From Candidatus Rokuibacteriota bacterium (lineage in GTDB: Bacteria; Methylomirabilota; Methylomirabilia; Rokubacteriales; CSP1-6), in the NCBI GenBank assembly GCA_016193045.1, contig JACPSW010000013.1, positions 1 through 34,000 on the forward strand: a stretch of 34,000 nucleotides of DNA, written 5' to 3'. Each line of letters begins with the position of its first letter. Positions within the stretch are counted from its first letter, which is position 1. The notes beneath the pieces were generated by a model. It saw only the letters and a program-made list of their open reading frames with translations. It made no database searches and was not told where the DNA came from. Below are positions 7,285-16,044 of this stretch, piece after piece. A program made the translations under genes and the position numbers.

Positions 7285-8483
7285 AGGCCTCCTCCTTGTC
7301 GGTTGACGACGATCTTGCCGTTGGCGAGGACGAGCCGGAGCTCCGCCAGCGCGCCCACGCGCTCCGTGGGGGTTCCCTTGACCGCGAGGAGGTCGGCGGC
7401 GAAACCGGGGGCCACCTGGCCGACCTCGGACCCCAGTCCCAGGACGCCCGCCGCGACCGTCGTGGCGGAGCGGAGCGCGTCCAGCGGGGTCATGCCGTGC
7501 TTCACCATCAGCTCGAGCTCGGGGACCATGCTCCCGTGGGGGTTCAGCGGCGTGCCGGCATCGGTCCCCGCGGCGATCGGCACGCCGGCCTTGACGGCCA
7601 TCTGGAAGCTGGCCAGGTGCGAGGCCATCACCGCCTGGGACTTCTTCACCATGTACGCCGGGATCCCCGCGGCCACGCCCGGGACAGCGATCTGGTGGGC
7701 CGCGATGAGCGTCGGCACCAGGGCCACGCCCTCCCGCTTCATCCGGGCCACGAGCTCCTCGGTGAGAAAGATCCCGTGCTCGATGGAGGTGATCCCGGCC
7801 TCGACGCAGGCCGCCACCCCCTGGGAGCCCTGGGCGTGGGCCGCCACCCGTCGCCCGGCCTTGGTCGCCTCTTCGATGGCCGCCCGGACCTCCTCCGGCG
7901 TGAGCTGGGCTGACCCCGGCTCCACCCCGGGGGTCATGACGCCCCCCGTGGCGATGATCTTGATGACGTCGGCGCCGGCCCGGAGTTGCTCCCTGACGGC
8001 CTTCCGGACGTCGTCGGGGCCGTCGGCCTCGCGGCCGATCCACCAGCCGTGGCCGCCGGTCATGCAGATGCAGCGTCCCGCGGCGAGGATCCTGGGACCG
8101 GGGATCAGCCCCTCCTTCACCGCGCTCCTCACGGCGAACTCGGCGTACTCGCGGCCTCCCAGGTCGCGGACGGTCGTCACGCCCGCCTCCACCGTCTGTC
8201 GGGCCCTGATCGCCATCTTGACCGCCGTCAGCGCCAGCGGCTCCTGCCGCATCGGGGTGACGGGATCGGCCTCGCCCCCGAGGCAGAGGTGGACGTGGGC
8301 GTTGATGAGCCCGGGCAGGAGGGTGAGGCCGTCCAGGCGCAGGCGCGTCCCGGCGGGCGCCGCGCCCTCCTCCACCACGGCGGCGATCCGCGGGCCCTCC
8401 ACCACGACGGCCTTGCCCAGGACGGGCTGGGTGCCGCTCCCGTCGATGAGCGCCGCTCCGGTCAAGATCAGACGGTCCATCAT
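7281..8483 (-). CDS. Metal-dependent amidohydrolase (imidazolonepropionase/prolidase-like)
   Basis: A 400-residue amidohydrolase-superfamily enzyme. The metal ligands are visible in the expected order: H63-x-H65 (NAHVHL), K175 (VIKIIATGG, probably the carboxylated bridging lysine), H216 (AHAQG), H236 (IEHG) and D308 (AGTDAGTP). The sequence resembles the group annotated as Xaa-Pro dipeptidases or imidazolonepropionase-like proteins, which cleave cyclic or dipeptide amides. The exact substrate cannot be read off. Two adjacent ATGs (8483, 8480) match the usual start. It is the first gene of an operon with the binding protein and permeases, so it may act on the imported solute. No signal peptide is seen, so it is likely cytoplasmic. 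Confidence 0.88.
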   Translation of the reverse strand: MMDRLILTGAALIDGSGTQPVLGKAVVVEGPRIAAVVEEGAAPAGTRLRLDGLTLLPGLINAHVHLCLGGEADPVTPMRQEPLALTAVKMAIRARQTVEAGVTTVRDLGGREYAEFAVRSAVKEGLIPGPRILAAGRCICMTGGHGWWIGREADGPDDVRKAVREQLRAGADVIKIIATGGVMTPGVEPGSAQLTPEEVRAAIEEATKAGRRVAAHAQGSQGVAACVEAGITSIEHGIFLTEELVARMKREGVALVPTLIAAHQIAVPGVAAGIPAYMVKKSQAVMASHLASFQMAVKAGVPIAAGTDAGTPLNPHGSMVPELELMVKHGMTPLDALRSATTVAAGVLGLGSEVGQVAPGFAADLLAVKGTPTERVGALAELRLVLANGKIVVNRQGGGL

Positions 8484-8509
8484 CGTCCTGGTCTCAGGGC
8501 GGGCTCGAT

Positions 8510-8537
8510 TGTATACTCGCCCACAACCCGCAATCAA
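8510..8537 (-). promoter_or_regulatory. Probable sigma-70 promoter of the amidohydrolase-ABC operon
   Basis: On the minus strand TTGATT (8537-8532) is followed after 16 bases by TATACA (8515-8510), about 26 bases before the first ATG at 8483. An alternative -10, TACAAT, sits two bases farther on. The gap is only 71 bp and is shared with the divergent gene at 8555. Confidence 0.5.
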
Positions 8538-8554
8538 CCCAGAGGAGCACGGCC

Positions 8555-8815
8555 ATGGCCACCGAGGAAAAGGTCGGAATCGTGGACGGCTACTACGCCA
8601 AGATCGGGGTGGCGGCCATCCGCCTCACCGACGGCGCGCTCCAGGTCGGCGACCAGATCCGGATCCACGGCCACACCACCGACTTCACGCAGACGGTGGA
8701 CTCGATACAGCTCGAGCACAACCCGATCCAGCGTGCCGAGCGCGGGAGCGAGGTGGCGCTGAAGGTCCGGGAGCGGGTGCGCCTGCACGACCAGATCCTC
8801 GTGATCCTCCCCTAG
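8555..8815 (+). CDS. Small translation elongation factor-like beta-barrel protein
   Basis: This 86-residue protein looks like a free-standing domain II (beta-barrel) of translational GTPases such as EF-Tu or IF2. It shows IGVAAIRLTDGALQVGDQIRIHG, then TVDSIQLEHNPIQRAERGSEVALKV and a short VRLHDQILVI end. No GTPase domain is present. Similar stand-alone proteins are annotated as translation elongation factor-like; their function is not established. AGAGGAG precedes the ATG. It is monocistronic, divergent from the amidohydrolase operon and convergent with the rRNA methyltransferase gene. Confidence 0.75.
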   Translation: MATEEKVGIVDGYYAKIGVAAIRLTDGALQVGDQIRIHGHTTDFTQTVDSIQLEHNPIQRAERGSEVALKVRERVRLHDQILVILP

Positions 8816-8876
8816 CCGGCCGAAGGCCGCCGGCCCGCGGGTCCTGCCGTCGGGCAGCCCCACGGTGCTCACTCCC

Positions 8877-8970
8877 GCAAGCGCGGATTCTCGCCTCGCG
8901 CGACAACCATTCGGGAACCCGGCGGACCGAGGCGGTGCGCTCCGCGCCGTGGGGCACCCCGCCCGCCGGC
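8877..8970. repeat. Partial, diverged copy of the intergenic repeat
   Basis: AAGCGCGGATT and, 50 bases later, GCGGACCGAGGCGGTGCGCT followed by CACCCCGCCCGCC resemble the start and the later block of the repeat at 26788. The middle blocks are missing. The 8816-8990 gap has no gene; it also holds GC-rich hairpins at 8815-8836 (GCCGGC ends) and 8962-8987. Confidence 0.3.
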
Positions 8971-8987
8971 TCCCCCGGGCCGGCGGG
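8962..8987. terminator. GC-rich hairpin at the end of the rRNA methyltransferase gene
   Basis: CCCGCCGGC (8962-8970) and GCCGGCGGG (8979-8987) form a perfect 9-bp stem with an 8-base loop, two bases beyond the minus-strand stop at 8990. No T-run follows on either strand, so it would be a non-canonical terminator or an mRNA 3'-end stabiliser between convergent genes. Confidence 0.4.
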
Positions 8988-8989
8988 GC

Positions 8990-10354
8990 CTACAGACGCG
9001 ATAGGCGCGCGAGGGCCTCGATATGCGGCGTGTGGGGAAACATGTCCAGCGGCTGGACCCACTCGACGCGGTAACCGCCCCGCGCCAGCTCCCCGAGGTC
9101 GCGGGCCAGCGTGGCGGGGTTGCACGAGACGTACACGATCCGCTCGGGCCCGAGCAGGGCGAGGGCGCGGAGCGCTTTGGGGTGGAAGCCGGCGCGCGGC
9201 GGGTCGGCCACCACCACCTCCGCCCGGACTCCGCGGGCGATGAGCTGAGGCAGCACGCCCCGCACCTCCCCCGACAGGAACGTGCAGTTCTCGATCCCGT
9301 TGGCCTTGGCGTTGCGCTGGGCGTCGTCCACCGCCGCCAGCGCCACCTCGATCCCGTACACCGCCCGGCAGCGGCGCGCCAGGAGGAGGCTGATGGCGCC
9401 CGTCCCCGAGTAGAGATCGATCACGGTCTCGCTCCCCGTCAGCTCCGTCGATTCCTCCACGAGGGTGAAGAGGCGCTCGGCCTGGAGCGTGTTGGTCTGG
9501 AAGAACGAGTTGGCTGAGATCTGAAACACGAGCCCCCCGAGCGCCTCCCGGATATGGTCGCGACCGGCCAGGAGGTGCTCCTCCACCCCCACGGCCACGC
9601 TCGCCTTCTTCGGGTTCACGTTCAGGATCACGCTGGCAGTCTGGCCCACGCGGCTCCTGAGGCGGTCGGCCAGCGGCGCCAGCTCGCTCACCTGGGGGGC
9701 CGACGTCACCACGTTGACCATCGCCTCCCCCGTGCGCTTGCCCTCGCGCAGCATGAGGAAGCGCAGCAACCCCTCGCCGCTCTCCTGGTCGTACACGGGG
9801 AGCTTCCGCTCGGCGAAGAAGGCGCGCGCCTCCGCGAGGAGCCCGTTCATGACGTCCGACTGAATGAGGCAGCGCTCGATGTCGAGCACCCGGTCGTACC
9901 GGTCCGCCTCGTGCAGGCCGACCACCGTCCCCCCCGCTGCCCTCGCCACGGTGAACTCCATCTTGTTCCGGTAGCCGTAGAGCTCGGGCGCGCCGATGAT
10001 GGGGCGAATGGGAACGTCGGCGACCCCCGCGATCCGCGTCAGACAATCAGCCACCTGCTTGGCCTTGAACCGGAGCTGCGCGGGATAGTCGAGATGCTGG
10101 AGGCGGCAGCCGCCGCAGCGGCCGAAGTACGGGCACGGCGCCCCGACGCGATCCCGCGAGGGCGCCTCGACGGCCTCGATCACGCCCCTGCCGAAGCGCG
10201 AGCGCGCTTCCGTGAGGCGCACTCGCAGACGATCTCCGGGCAGCCCGCCACGGACGAACACCACGTAGCCGTCGGCGCGGCCCACGCCTTCGCCGCCGAA
10301 GGCCAGGTCGTCCACGGTCAAAGGCAGAATATCGCCACGTCGCGGACGCGCCAT
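8990..10354 (-). CDS. rlmD: 23S rRNA (uracil-C5) methyltransferase, RlmD/RumA type
   Basis: A 454-residue SAM-dependent RNA m5U methyltransferase. It has an N-terminal TRAM-like domain (about residues 5-65) and an iron-sulfur cysteine set C74-x5-C80-x2-C83 with a later cysteine in DIERCLIQ. The Rossmann motif VIDLYSGTGAISLLLA, VVADPPRAGFH and the catalytic YVSCNPATLARDL complete the family pattern. In E. coli RlmD modifies U1939 of 23S rRNA; some bacteria use one enzyme (RlmCD) for two sites, so the target is inferred. The ATG at 10354 is the first methionine of the TRAM region. It is monocistronic, facing away from the DUF721 gene. Confidence 0.88.
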   Translation of the reverse strand: MARPRRGDILPLTVDDLAFGGEGVGRADGYVVFVRGGLPGDRLRVRLTEARSRFGRGVIEAVEAPSRDRVGAPCPYFGRCGGCRLQHLDYPAQLRFKAKQVADCLTRIAGVADVPIRPIIGAPELYGYRNKMEFTVARAAGGTVVGLHEADRYDRVLDIERCLIQSDVMNGLLAEARAFFAERKLPVYDQESGEGLLRFLMLREGKRTGEAMVNVVTSAPQVSELAPLADRLRSRVGQTASVILNVNPKKASVAVGVEEHLLAGRDHIREALGGLVFQISANSFFQTNTLQAERLFTLVEESTELTGSETVIDLYSGTGAISLLLARRCRAVYGIEVALAAVDDAQRNAKANGIENCTFLSGEVRGVLPQLIARGVRAEVVVADPPRAGFHPKALRALALLGPERIVYVSCNPATLARDLGELARGGYRVEWVQPLDMFPHTPHIEALARLSRL

Positions 10355-10368
10355 GCCTAGGAGGATAC

Positions 10369-10391
10369 GGGGTCAGGTCTTGCAATGCAAC
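10369..10391. repeat. Half REP-like element
   Basis: GGGGTCAGGTCTTGCAAT followed by GCAAC repeats the left arm and first loop bases of the element at 2204. The complementary right arm cannot be found in the next 70 bases, although some central bases (CGAGG, GCGATTG) look like decayed loop sequence. It lies in the gap between divergent genes. Confidence 0.65.
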
Positions 10392-10463
10392 ATCCGGCGC
10401 GGATTCGAGGGCTTCGGCGATTGTGGCGTGAAGGGCCGGGGCGCGCTATGATAGGGACCGCGT

Positions 10464-10769
10464 ATGACCCGCCCCCGCGCTTGCACCCCGACACCGGTCG
10501 GCGCGCTCCTCACGGCCGCGCTTCCCGCGCTGGCCGAGCCCCTTCTGGCGCTGGCCTTGAGGCGCGACTGGCCGAGCGTCGTGGATCCTCGGCTCGCGCG
10601 GCGGGCTCAGCCCGGGGATCTCCGCGGGGGCACCCTGACGGTGATCGTTGACAACTCCCCGTGGCTCCAGGAGCTGACGCTCCTCCAAGGCGAGCTCCTC
10701 GCCCGCCTCCAGGCGCGCTACGGCGCCGGCGCCATCAAGGCGCTCCACTTGACGCTGGCGACCTCATGA
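10464..10769 (+). CDS. DUF721 (DciA-like) protein
   Basis: This 101-residue protein carries the DUF721 pattern: RDWPSVVDPRLARRAQPGDL, then RGGTLTVIVDNSPWLQELTLL and a C-terminal helix ELLARLQARYG. DUF721 proteins are the DciA family, proposed to help load the replicative helicase DnaB in bacteria lacking DnaC. A KH-like fold is known for characterised members; the role here is inferred. It is short for the family and has only a small N-terminal extension. A TATGAT at 10447-10452 could be a -10 element, giving a very short leader. The stop overlaps the start of the TPR lipoprotein gene (ATGATG). Confidence 0.72.
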   Translation: MTRPRACTPTPVGALLTAALPALAEPLLALALRRDWPSVVDPRLARRAQPGDLRGGTLTVIVDNSPWLQELTLLQGELLARLQARYGAGAIKALHLTLATS

Positions 10770-12511
10770 TGGCGCTCGTCCTCCTGGTCCTCCTCGGCCT
10801 CGCCGGATGCGCCAGCACGGTGCCGGCGCCGGCCGCGGAGGCCGAGACCCCGCCGCCGCCGGTCGCGCGCGCCGCCCAGCGCGACCCCGCCGCCGAGGCC
10901 TACTACCATTACACGACCGCCCAGCTCCACGCCCAGGCCGGCCGGCTGAAGGAAGCCATCGCGGAGCTCAAAGAGGCGATCAGGCGGGACCCGGCCACGC
11001 CGTCCCTCTGGATCCAGCTGGCCCTCTGGCTCTCCAAGACCGACGCGCCCCAGGAAGCCATCGAGGCGGGGCTCAAGGCGGCCGCCCTGGCGCCCGACGA
11101 CGCGAGCGTCCACCTCACGCTGGCCGAGCTCTACCGCGGGCAGAAGCGCTGGAGCGAGGCCGAAGCCGAGCTGGAGAAGGTCATCGCCCTCAACCCTCGC
11201 TCCCCCGACGGCTACCTCACCCTCGCGCGCCACTTCGTGGAGCAGCGCGCCCACGACAAGGCCCGCGGGGTGCTGCTCCGGCTGATCACGATCAACCCGA
11301 ACCTGGCGCAGGCGCACTTCCTCCTGGGCCGGCTCGCCATCGAGTCCGAGGGGTGGGACGAGGCGATCCGCGAGCTCCAGCGGGCCATCGACCTGGATTC
11401 CGATCACGACGCCGCCTGGACGGCCCTCGGCTACGTCTACGAGACCCGGCGCCAGCCGGACGAGGCCGTCAAGGTGTACCGGCGCGCCATTCAGTTGAAC
11501 CCCGACAACCCGGGCTTCGTGGAGCGGCTGGGCGACCTCCTGATCCGCCTGGGCAAGTACCAGGAAGCCCAGCAGGAGCTCGAATCGCTGGCGACCGTGT
11601 CGCCCCACGACCCGCGGATCTGGATGAAGCTCGGCGCCGTCCATTACGAACAGAAGGCGTGGGACAGGGCCGCCGACGCGTTCGGCCGGGTGCTGACCCT
11701 CGAGCCGGGCAACCTCCGCGCCCGCTACTTCCTGGCCACCACGCTGATGGACGCCGGCAAGGACGCCGACGCGCGGATCGAGCTGGAGCGCATCCTCCGG
11801 GCCGATCCCCGCTCCATCGACGCCCGGGTCCAGCTGGGTTTCCTCCACGGCCGCGCCAAGCGCTACGGGGAGGCGATCGCGATCCTCCACGAGGCGGTGA
11901 ACCTGGAGCCCCGGCGCCCCGAGCTCTTCCTCTACCTGGGGACGGCGTACTTCCGGGGCGAGCAGCACGACAAGGCCGTCCAGACGCTCCAGGAAGGGCT
12001 CTCCATCGACCAAAAGAACAAGGACCTGGAGTTCCAGCTCGGCGTGGTGTACGAGAAGCAGAAGCGCTTCGACGATGCGATCAGCTCCTTCCGGCGGGTG
12101 ATCACGCTCGACCCCAAGCACGCCGAGGCGTACAACTACGTCGGCTACATGTATGCCGAGAAGGGCATCAACCTGGACGAGGCGGTCGTCCTCATCAAGA
12201 AGGCCCCCGAGATCGAGCCCGACAACGGCTACTTCATCGACAGCCTGGGCTGGGCCTTCTACCAGCAGGGGCGCTACCCGGAGGCCCTCCGCGAGCTCAA
12301 GCGCGCGGTGGAGCGCGCCAAGGAAGACCCCGTGATCTTCGACCACCTGGGCGACGCCTACATGAAAAACGGCTTCGTGGACGACGCGGTGGCCGCCTGG
12401 GAGAAGTCGCTCTCGCTGGATCCCAAGAACGAAGAGGTCAAGAAGAAGCTCCAGGAGACCCGCGACAAGCAGCGCAGCGTCAAGGGTGAGCGGTCCAAGG
12501 CCCAGCCTTAG
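10766..12511 (+). CDS. Lipoprotein with about 15 tetratricopeptide repeats
   Basis: A 581-residue protein. The signal peptide MMALVLLVLLGLAGC ends in a lipobox (LAG-C, Cys15), so it should be lipidated and periplasmic or outer-membrane facing. After a short Pro/Ala-rich linker, about 15 TPR units follow back to back (first AYYHYTTAQL near residue 54, last IFDHLGDAY near 528) with the usual W/L-G-Y-A-P spacing. TPR solenoids bind other proteins; no catalytic domain is seen. The start is either of two tandem ATGs (10766, 10769), the first overlapping the upstream TGA. The end overlaps the LolB-like gene by 26 bases. Together they suggest an envelope-lipoprotein assembly role, which is inference. 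Confidence 0.88.
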   Translation: MMALVLLVLLGLAGCASTVPAPAAEAETPPPPVARAAQRDPAAEAYYHYTTAQLHAQAGRLKEAIAELKEAIRRDPATPSLWIQLALWLSKTDAPQEAIEAGLKAAALAPDDASVHLTLAELYRGQKRWSEAEAELEKVIALNPRSPDGYLTLARHFVEQRAHDKARGVLLRLITINPNLAQAHFLLGRLAIESEGWDEAIRELQRAIDLDSDHDAAWTALGYVYETRRQPDEAVKVYRRAIQLNPDNPGFVERLGDLLIRLGKYQEAQQELESLATVSPHDPRIWMKLGAVHYEQKAWDRAADAFGRVLTLEPGNLRARYFLATTLMDAGKDADARIELERILRADPRSIDARVQLGFLHGRAKRYGEAIAILHEAVNLEPRRPELFLYLGTAYFRGEQHDKAVQTLQEGLSIDQKNKDLEFQLGVVYEKQKRFDDAISSFRRVITLDPKHAEAYNYVGYMYAEKGINLDEAVVLIKKAPEIEPDNGYFIDSLGWAFYQQGRYPEALRELKRAVERAKEDPVIFDHLGDAYMKNGFVDDAVAAWEKSLSLDPKNEEVKKKLQETRDKQRSVKGERSKAQP

Positions 12512-13268
12512 GCGCCGCGCGGCGCTCCTCGGGGCCGCGGCGCTCCTGTCCGCCGGGTGCGCGTCGCTGCCGCCCCCGCGCGAGCCCCTTTCGCCCGAAG
12601 CCTACCGCCTGATCGCCGTTCTCCAGCATCGCTGGCTGGAGTTCGCCGACCTCCGCACCCTCGCCGAGATCACGATCCAGCGGGACGGCCGTGTCCAGCG
12701 GTACAGCGGTGTGCTCCTACTGAAGGCGCCTCGCTCCTTTCGCTTCGAGGCACTGACGCCGTGGGGTCTGACCCTGTTCGTCCTAGTCGGCAACTCCGAG
12801 ACGGTCATCGTCTACCAGGTGGCAGAACATCGCGCCTCGATCGGTCCCGCATCGGCCCGGGCCACCGAGCGCTGGCTGGGACTGGCTCTCGAACCCGAGG
12901 AGTTGGTCGGCATCCTGGCCGGCCACGCGCTGCCGCTCAAGGACCCGTACTCGGCCGAGATCGTGCCGGCCGACGGGATCGGGCCTTCGATCAAGCTGAC
13001 CGGCGCCGCCGGAGTGCAGCGGATCTGGGCGGACCCCGACACGGGCGTCGTGAGACAGGTCGAGCTCACCGGCGCGAAGACGCCGGCCCGCATCACGTAC
13101 GCCGGCGGCGGCCCCGCCGATCCGCCGGCCTCGCTCACCGTCACCGCCCTCGACGCGCCGCTCGTGGTGTCGGTCCGCTACCGCGAGCCGAGGCTGGGAA
13201 CCGGGCCGTCCCCCGACCTCTTCACGCTCACCCTCCCGGAAGGCGTGAAAATCCAACGGTTCCGTTGA
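12486..13268 (+). CDS. LolB-like / DUF4292-type lipoprotein
   Basis: A 260-residue predicted lipoprotein with a basic start (RPSLRRRA), a hydrophobic core and lipobox LSAGC (Cys25). The body reads as the LolA/LolB-type incomplete barrel: LRTLAEITIQRDGRVQRYSG, LLLKAPRSFRFEALTPWG, then GNSETVIVY and a C-terminal LTLPEGVKIQRF. LolB inserts lipoproteins in the outer membrane in proteobacteria; this divergent group is often left as DUF4292, so the role is tentative. The GTG start at 12486 lies inside the upstream TPR gene. IspE follows after 15 bases. Confidence 0.7.
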   Translation: MSGPRPSLRRRAALLGAAALLSAGCASLPPPREPLSPEAYRLIAVLQHRWLEFADLRTLAEITIQRDGRVQRYSGVLLLKAPRSFRFEALTPWGLTLFVLVGNSETVIVYQVAEHRASIGPASARATERWLGLALEPEELVGILAGHALPLKDPYSAEIVPADGIGPSIKLTGAAGVQRIWADPDTGVVRQVELTGAKTPARITYAGGGPADPPASLTVTALDAPLVVSVRYREPRLGTGPSPDLFTLTLPEGVKIQRFR

Positions 13269-13283
13269 CTCCCTCGACGGGGC

Positions 13284-14198
13284 GTGATACGTTTTTATGC
13301 CTTGTCGAGACGGTCGAGGCGGGCCCGGTCGCTCACGCTTCGGACCGCGGCCAAAGTGAACCTGGTGCTCGAGGTCCTGGGGAAGCGGGGGGACGGCTAC
13401 CACGATCTCTCCACCGTGCTCCAGGCGGTCGATCTGTTCGACCGGCTGGTCCTGGAAGAGGACGCCGCCCTCACCCTCAGGACCAGCGACCCCGCCCTCC
13501 CGACGGACGAGGCGAACCTCGTGGTCAAGGCCGCGCGGCTCCTGATGGACGTCGCCGGGGTGAGCCGGGGAGCCCGGATCACGCTGGAGAAACGGATCCC
13601 CGTGGCCGCCGGGCTGGGGGGAGGCTCGAGCAACGCCGCCGCGGCGCTCTGGGGGCTGAACCGGCTCTGGGGTCTCGGCTGGAGCGGGGCCCGGCTGGCC
13701 GACCTCGCGGTCGCCCTCGGGATGGACGTCCCGTTCTTTCTGAGCGGGGGACGGGCGCGGGCGACGGGACGGGGGGAACGGGTCGAGCCGCTGGCGGCGA
13801 GCCCGGCGCTCTCGCTCGTGCTGGTGAAGCCGGACTTTTCCCTCTCGACGCGGGAGGTCTACGGGCTCGTGCCGCCGGGCTGGCGGGACGGCGGGGAACG
13901 GACCAGGAGGCTGGTGCAGGCGCTGGCTTCGCGGGACTCGTCGCGGGTGGCCGCCAGCCTGTACAATGCCCTCGAGGCGGTGGTGGAGCCGGCGCATCCC
14001 GAGATCGGCCGGATCAAGCGGGCGCTCATGGGCGCCGGCGCGCTGGGGAGCGTGATGTCGGGCAGCGGCCCGACGGTGCTCGCCGTCGCCCGCTCGGCGG
14101 ACCACGCGCGACAGATCCGGGACCGGGTGACGACGGCGTCGCGGTCGGCGTGGGCCGTCCGCACGCTCGCAGCGCCGGCGATTCGGGTCGTGAAATGA
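13284..14198 (+). CDS. ispE: 4-diphosphocytidyl-2-C-methyl-D-erythritol kinase
   Basis: A GHMP-family kinase of about 304 residues that phosphorylates CDP-ME in the methylerythritol phosphate route to isoprenoids. Motifs are AAKVNLVLEVLGKRGDGYHDL (substrate site), the ATP loop PVAAGLGGGSSNAAAAL, GMDVPFFLSGG and the C-terminal GSVMSGSGPTVLA. The start is uncertain: GTG at 13284 gives a basic extension of about 18 residues before SLTLRTAAKVN; TTG at 13302 is an alternative. It ends the lipoprotein gene group and lies just ahead of tRNA-Gln and prs, an order common in deltaproteobacteria. Confidence 0.95.
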   Translation: MIRFYALSRRSRRARSLTLRTAAKVNLVLEVLGKRGDGYHDLSTVLQAVDLFDRLVLEEDAALTLRTSDPALPTDEANLVVKAARLLMDVAGVSRGARITLEKRIPVAAGLGGGSSNAAAALWGLNRLWGLGWSGARLADLAVALGMDVPFFLSGGRARATGRGERVEPLAASPALSLVLVKPDFSLSTREVYGLVPPGWRDGGERTRRLVQALASRDSSRVAASLYNALEAVVEPAHPEIGRIKRALMGAGALGSVMSGSGPTVLAVARSADHARQIRDRVTTASRSAWAVRTLAAPAIRVVK

Positions 14199-14200
14199 GA

Positions 14201-14252
14201 CCCCCTCACCTTCATCCTCTCCCCCTCGGGGGGAGAGGGCAGGGTGAGGGGG
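14201..14252. repeat. CCCTCACC/GGTGAGGG palindromic repeat
   Basis: CCCCCTCACC (14201-14210) pairs with GGTGAGGGGG (14243-14252), and CTCTCCCCC with GGGGGAGAG inside it, making a long GC-rich hairpin just after ispE. A half copy (GGGAGAGGGCAGGGTGAGGG) lies at 26974. It may end or attenuate transcription before tRNA-Gln; there is no T-run. Confidence 0.6.
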
Positions 14253-14268
14253 ATGGCGAACTTGACGA

Positions 14269-14343
14269 TGGGGCGTGGCCAAGCGGTAAGGCGCGGGACT
14301 TTGGATCCCGTATTCGGGGGTTCGAATCCTCCCGCCCCAACCA
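14269..14343 (+). tRNA. tRNA-Gln (TTG anticodon), CCA encoded
   Basis: The acceptor arm TGGGGCG pairs with CGCCCCA (14333-14339), then discriminator A and an encoded CCA (14341-14343). The anticodon stem CGGGA/TCCCG encloses loop CTTTGGA, giving anticodon TTG, which reads CAA. The T arm has GGTTCGAATCC. It sits between ispE and prs, 18 bases before the prs start, so tRNA and mRNA probably share a transcript that is cut. Confidence 0.95.
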
Positions 14344-14361
14344 ACTTCTGAAGGGGCGCCT

Positions 14362-15300
14362 ATGGCGTACGAGCTGAAGCTCATCACCGGCAACGCCAAC
14401 CGGCCGCTGGCCGAAGAGATCGCCCGGGACCTCCGCATCCCGCTTGCCGACGCCGAGGTCTCGCGCTTCTCCGACGGCGAGGTCTTCGTCCAGATCAACG
14501 AGAACGTGCGGGGCGCCGACGTCTTCGTGATCCAGCCGACCTGCCCGCCGGTCAACGACAACCTGATGGAGCTGCTGGTGATGATCGACGCCCTCAAGCG
14601 GGCCTCGGCCCGGCGGATCACGGCCGTGCTCTCCTATTACGGCTACGCCCGCCAGGACCGGAAGGTGCAGCCCCGCGTGCCGATCACGGCGAAGCTGGTG
14701 GCCGACCTCATCACCGCGGCCGGCTGCCAGCGCCTGCTCGCGCTCGATCTCCACGCGGGCCAGATCCAGGGCTTTTTCAACATCCCGGTGGATCACCTCT
14801 TCGCCGCGCCGGTGATCATCGACTACCTCGGCAAGAAGGACTTGGGCGAGCCGGTGCTGGTGGCCCCCGACGCCGGAGGGGTGGAGCGTGCCCGCGCCAT
14901 CGCCAAGCGCATGCGGGCCGGGCTCGCCATCATCGACAAGCGGCGCGAGGGCACCAACGTCGCCGTCTTCATGCACCTGATCGGCGAGGTCAAGGGCAAA
15001 GACGTCGTTGTGATCGACGACATGATCGACACCGGCGGGACGATCCTCCAGGCCGTGGAGGCCCTCAAGCGCGAGGGCGCCCGGCGGATCCTCGCCTGCG
15101 CGGTCCACCCGGTCCTCTCCGGTCCCGCCATCCCGCGGATCGAGGGCTCGGCACTGGAGGAGGTCATCGTCACCAACTCGATCCCCCTCGGCCCGGAGAA
15201 GCGGAACAAGAAGATCACGATCCTCTCCGTCGCCCCGCTCCTCGCCGAGGCCATCCGGCGCATCCACGACGAGGAGTCCGTGTCCGGGCTCTTCGTGTAA
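14362..15300 (+). CDS. prs: Ribose-phosphate pyrophosphokinase
   Basis: A 312-residue enzyme that makes PRPP from ribose-5-phosphate and ATP, feeding nucleotide, histidine and NAD synthesis. Class I Prs features are all present: [16 protein letters not shown], the catalytic flexible loop [11 protein letters not shown], the [11 protein letters not shown] stretch, and the PRPP loop [13 protein letters not shown]. Length is normal. GAAGGGG lies upstream of the ATG. It is followed after 24 bases by rplY. Confidence 0.97.
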   Translation: MAYELKLITGNANRPLAEEIARDLRIPLADAEVSRFSDGEVFVQINENVRGADVFVIQPTCPPVNDNLMELLVMIDALKRASARRITAVLSYYGYARQDRKVQPRVPITAKLVADLITAAGCQRLLALDLHAGQIQGFFNIPVDHLFAAPVIIDYLGKKDLGEPVLVAPDAGGVERARAIAKRMRAGLAIIDKRREGTNVAVFMHLIGEVKGKDVVVIDDMIDTGGTILQAVEALKREGARRILACAVHPVLSGPAIPRIEGSALEEVIVTNSIPLGPEKRNKKITILSVAPLLAEAIRRIHDEESVSGLFV

Positions 15301-15324
15301 CCCTTCGTAAGGAGGCAGGACGTC

Positions 15325-16029
15325 ATGGAGGTTCGCGATCTCACGATCAAGAAGCGGGAGGGCACCGGCAAGGAGGTCGCCAAGCGCCTCCGCCGCCAGG
15401 GCCTGGTCCCCGCCGTGCTGTACGGAGGGGGCGCCCCCCAGACGCTCACCGTGGATTACCACGACGTCATCAGGGTGATCCAGGGGCGCACGGGGAGCAC
15501 CACCCTGCTGAACCTCAAGTTCGAGGACGGCGGCGGGAGCGCGCGCACCGCCATCATCCGCGACATGCAGTTCGACCCGGTCTCCGAGAAGGTCATCCAC
15601 GTGGACCTCCAGGAGGTCCGCATGGACAAGGCCATCACGGTGGGCGTGCCGGTCTTCGCCATGGGCGAGGCCGAGGGCGTCAAGGAGCAGGGCGGGATCC
15701 TCGAGACGATCCTCCGCGAGGTGCAGGTCTCCTGCCTGCCCGGGCTGATCCCCGAGCGGATCACCGTGGACGTCGCCGCGCTCGTGATCGGCGACGTGCT
15801 GACGGTCGCGAACCTGACGCCGCCCGAGGGCGTCCGGATCCTCAACGACCCCGGCCAGGCCGTGGTCACCGTGTCGCCGCCGATGGCCGAAGAGGTCGCG
15901 GCGCCCGCGGCGGCCGTAGCCGAGGCCGCCCCGGCCGAGCCCGAGGTGCTCACCGAGCGCAAGCCGAAGCCCGAGGAGGTCGAGGCCGCGGAGTCGAAGC
16001 CGGAGTCGAAGAAGGAAGCCAAGAAGTAG
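15325..16029 (+). CDS. rplY: 50S ribosomal protein bL25, CTC (long) form
   Basis: A 234-residue bL25. The N-terminal 5S-rRNA-binding domain shows the [32 protein letters not shown] start; a second barrel domain follows (about residues 95-190, with [17 protein letters not shown]). The last 45 residues are Ala/Glu/Lys-rich low complexity, as in many TL5/CTC proteins. A strong AAGGAGG precedes the ATG. The place between prs and pth is the conserved one. Confidence 0.95.
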   Translation: MEVRDLTIKKREGTGKEVAKRLRRQGLVPAVLYGGGAPQTLTVDYHDVIRVIQGRTGSTTLLNLKFEDGGGSARTAIIRDMQFDPVSEKVIHVDLQEVRMDKAITVGVPVFAMGEAEGVKEQGGILETILREVQVSCLPGLIPERITVDVAALVIGDVLTVANLTPPEGVRILNDPGQAVVTVSPPMAEEVAAPAAAVAEAAPAEPEVLTERKPKPEEVEAAESKPESKKEAKK

Positions 16030-16044
16030 CCGAGGTCACGCCGC

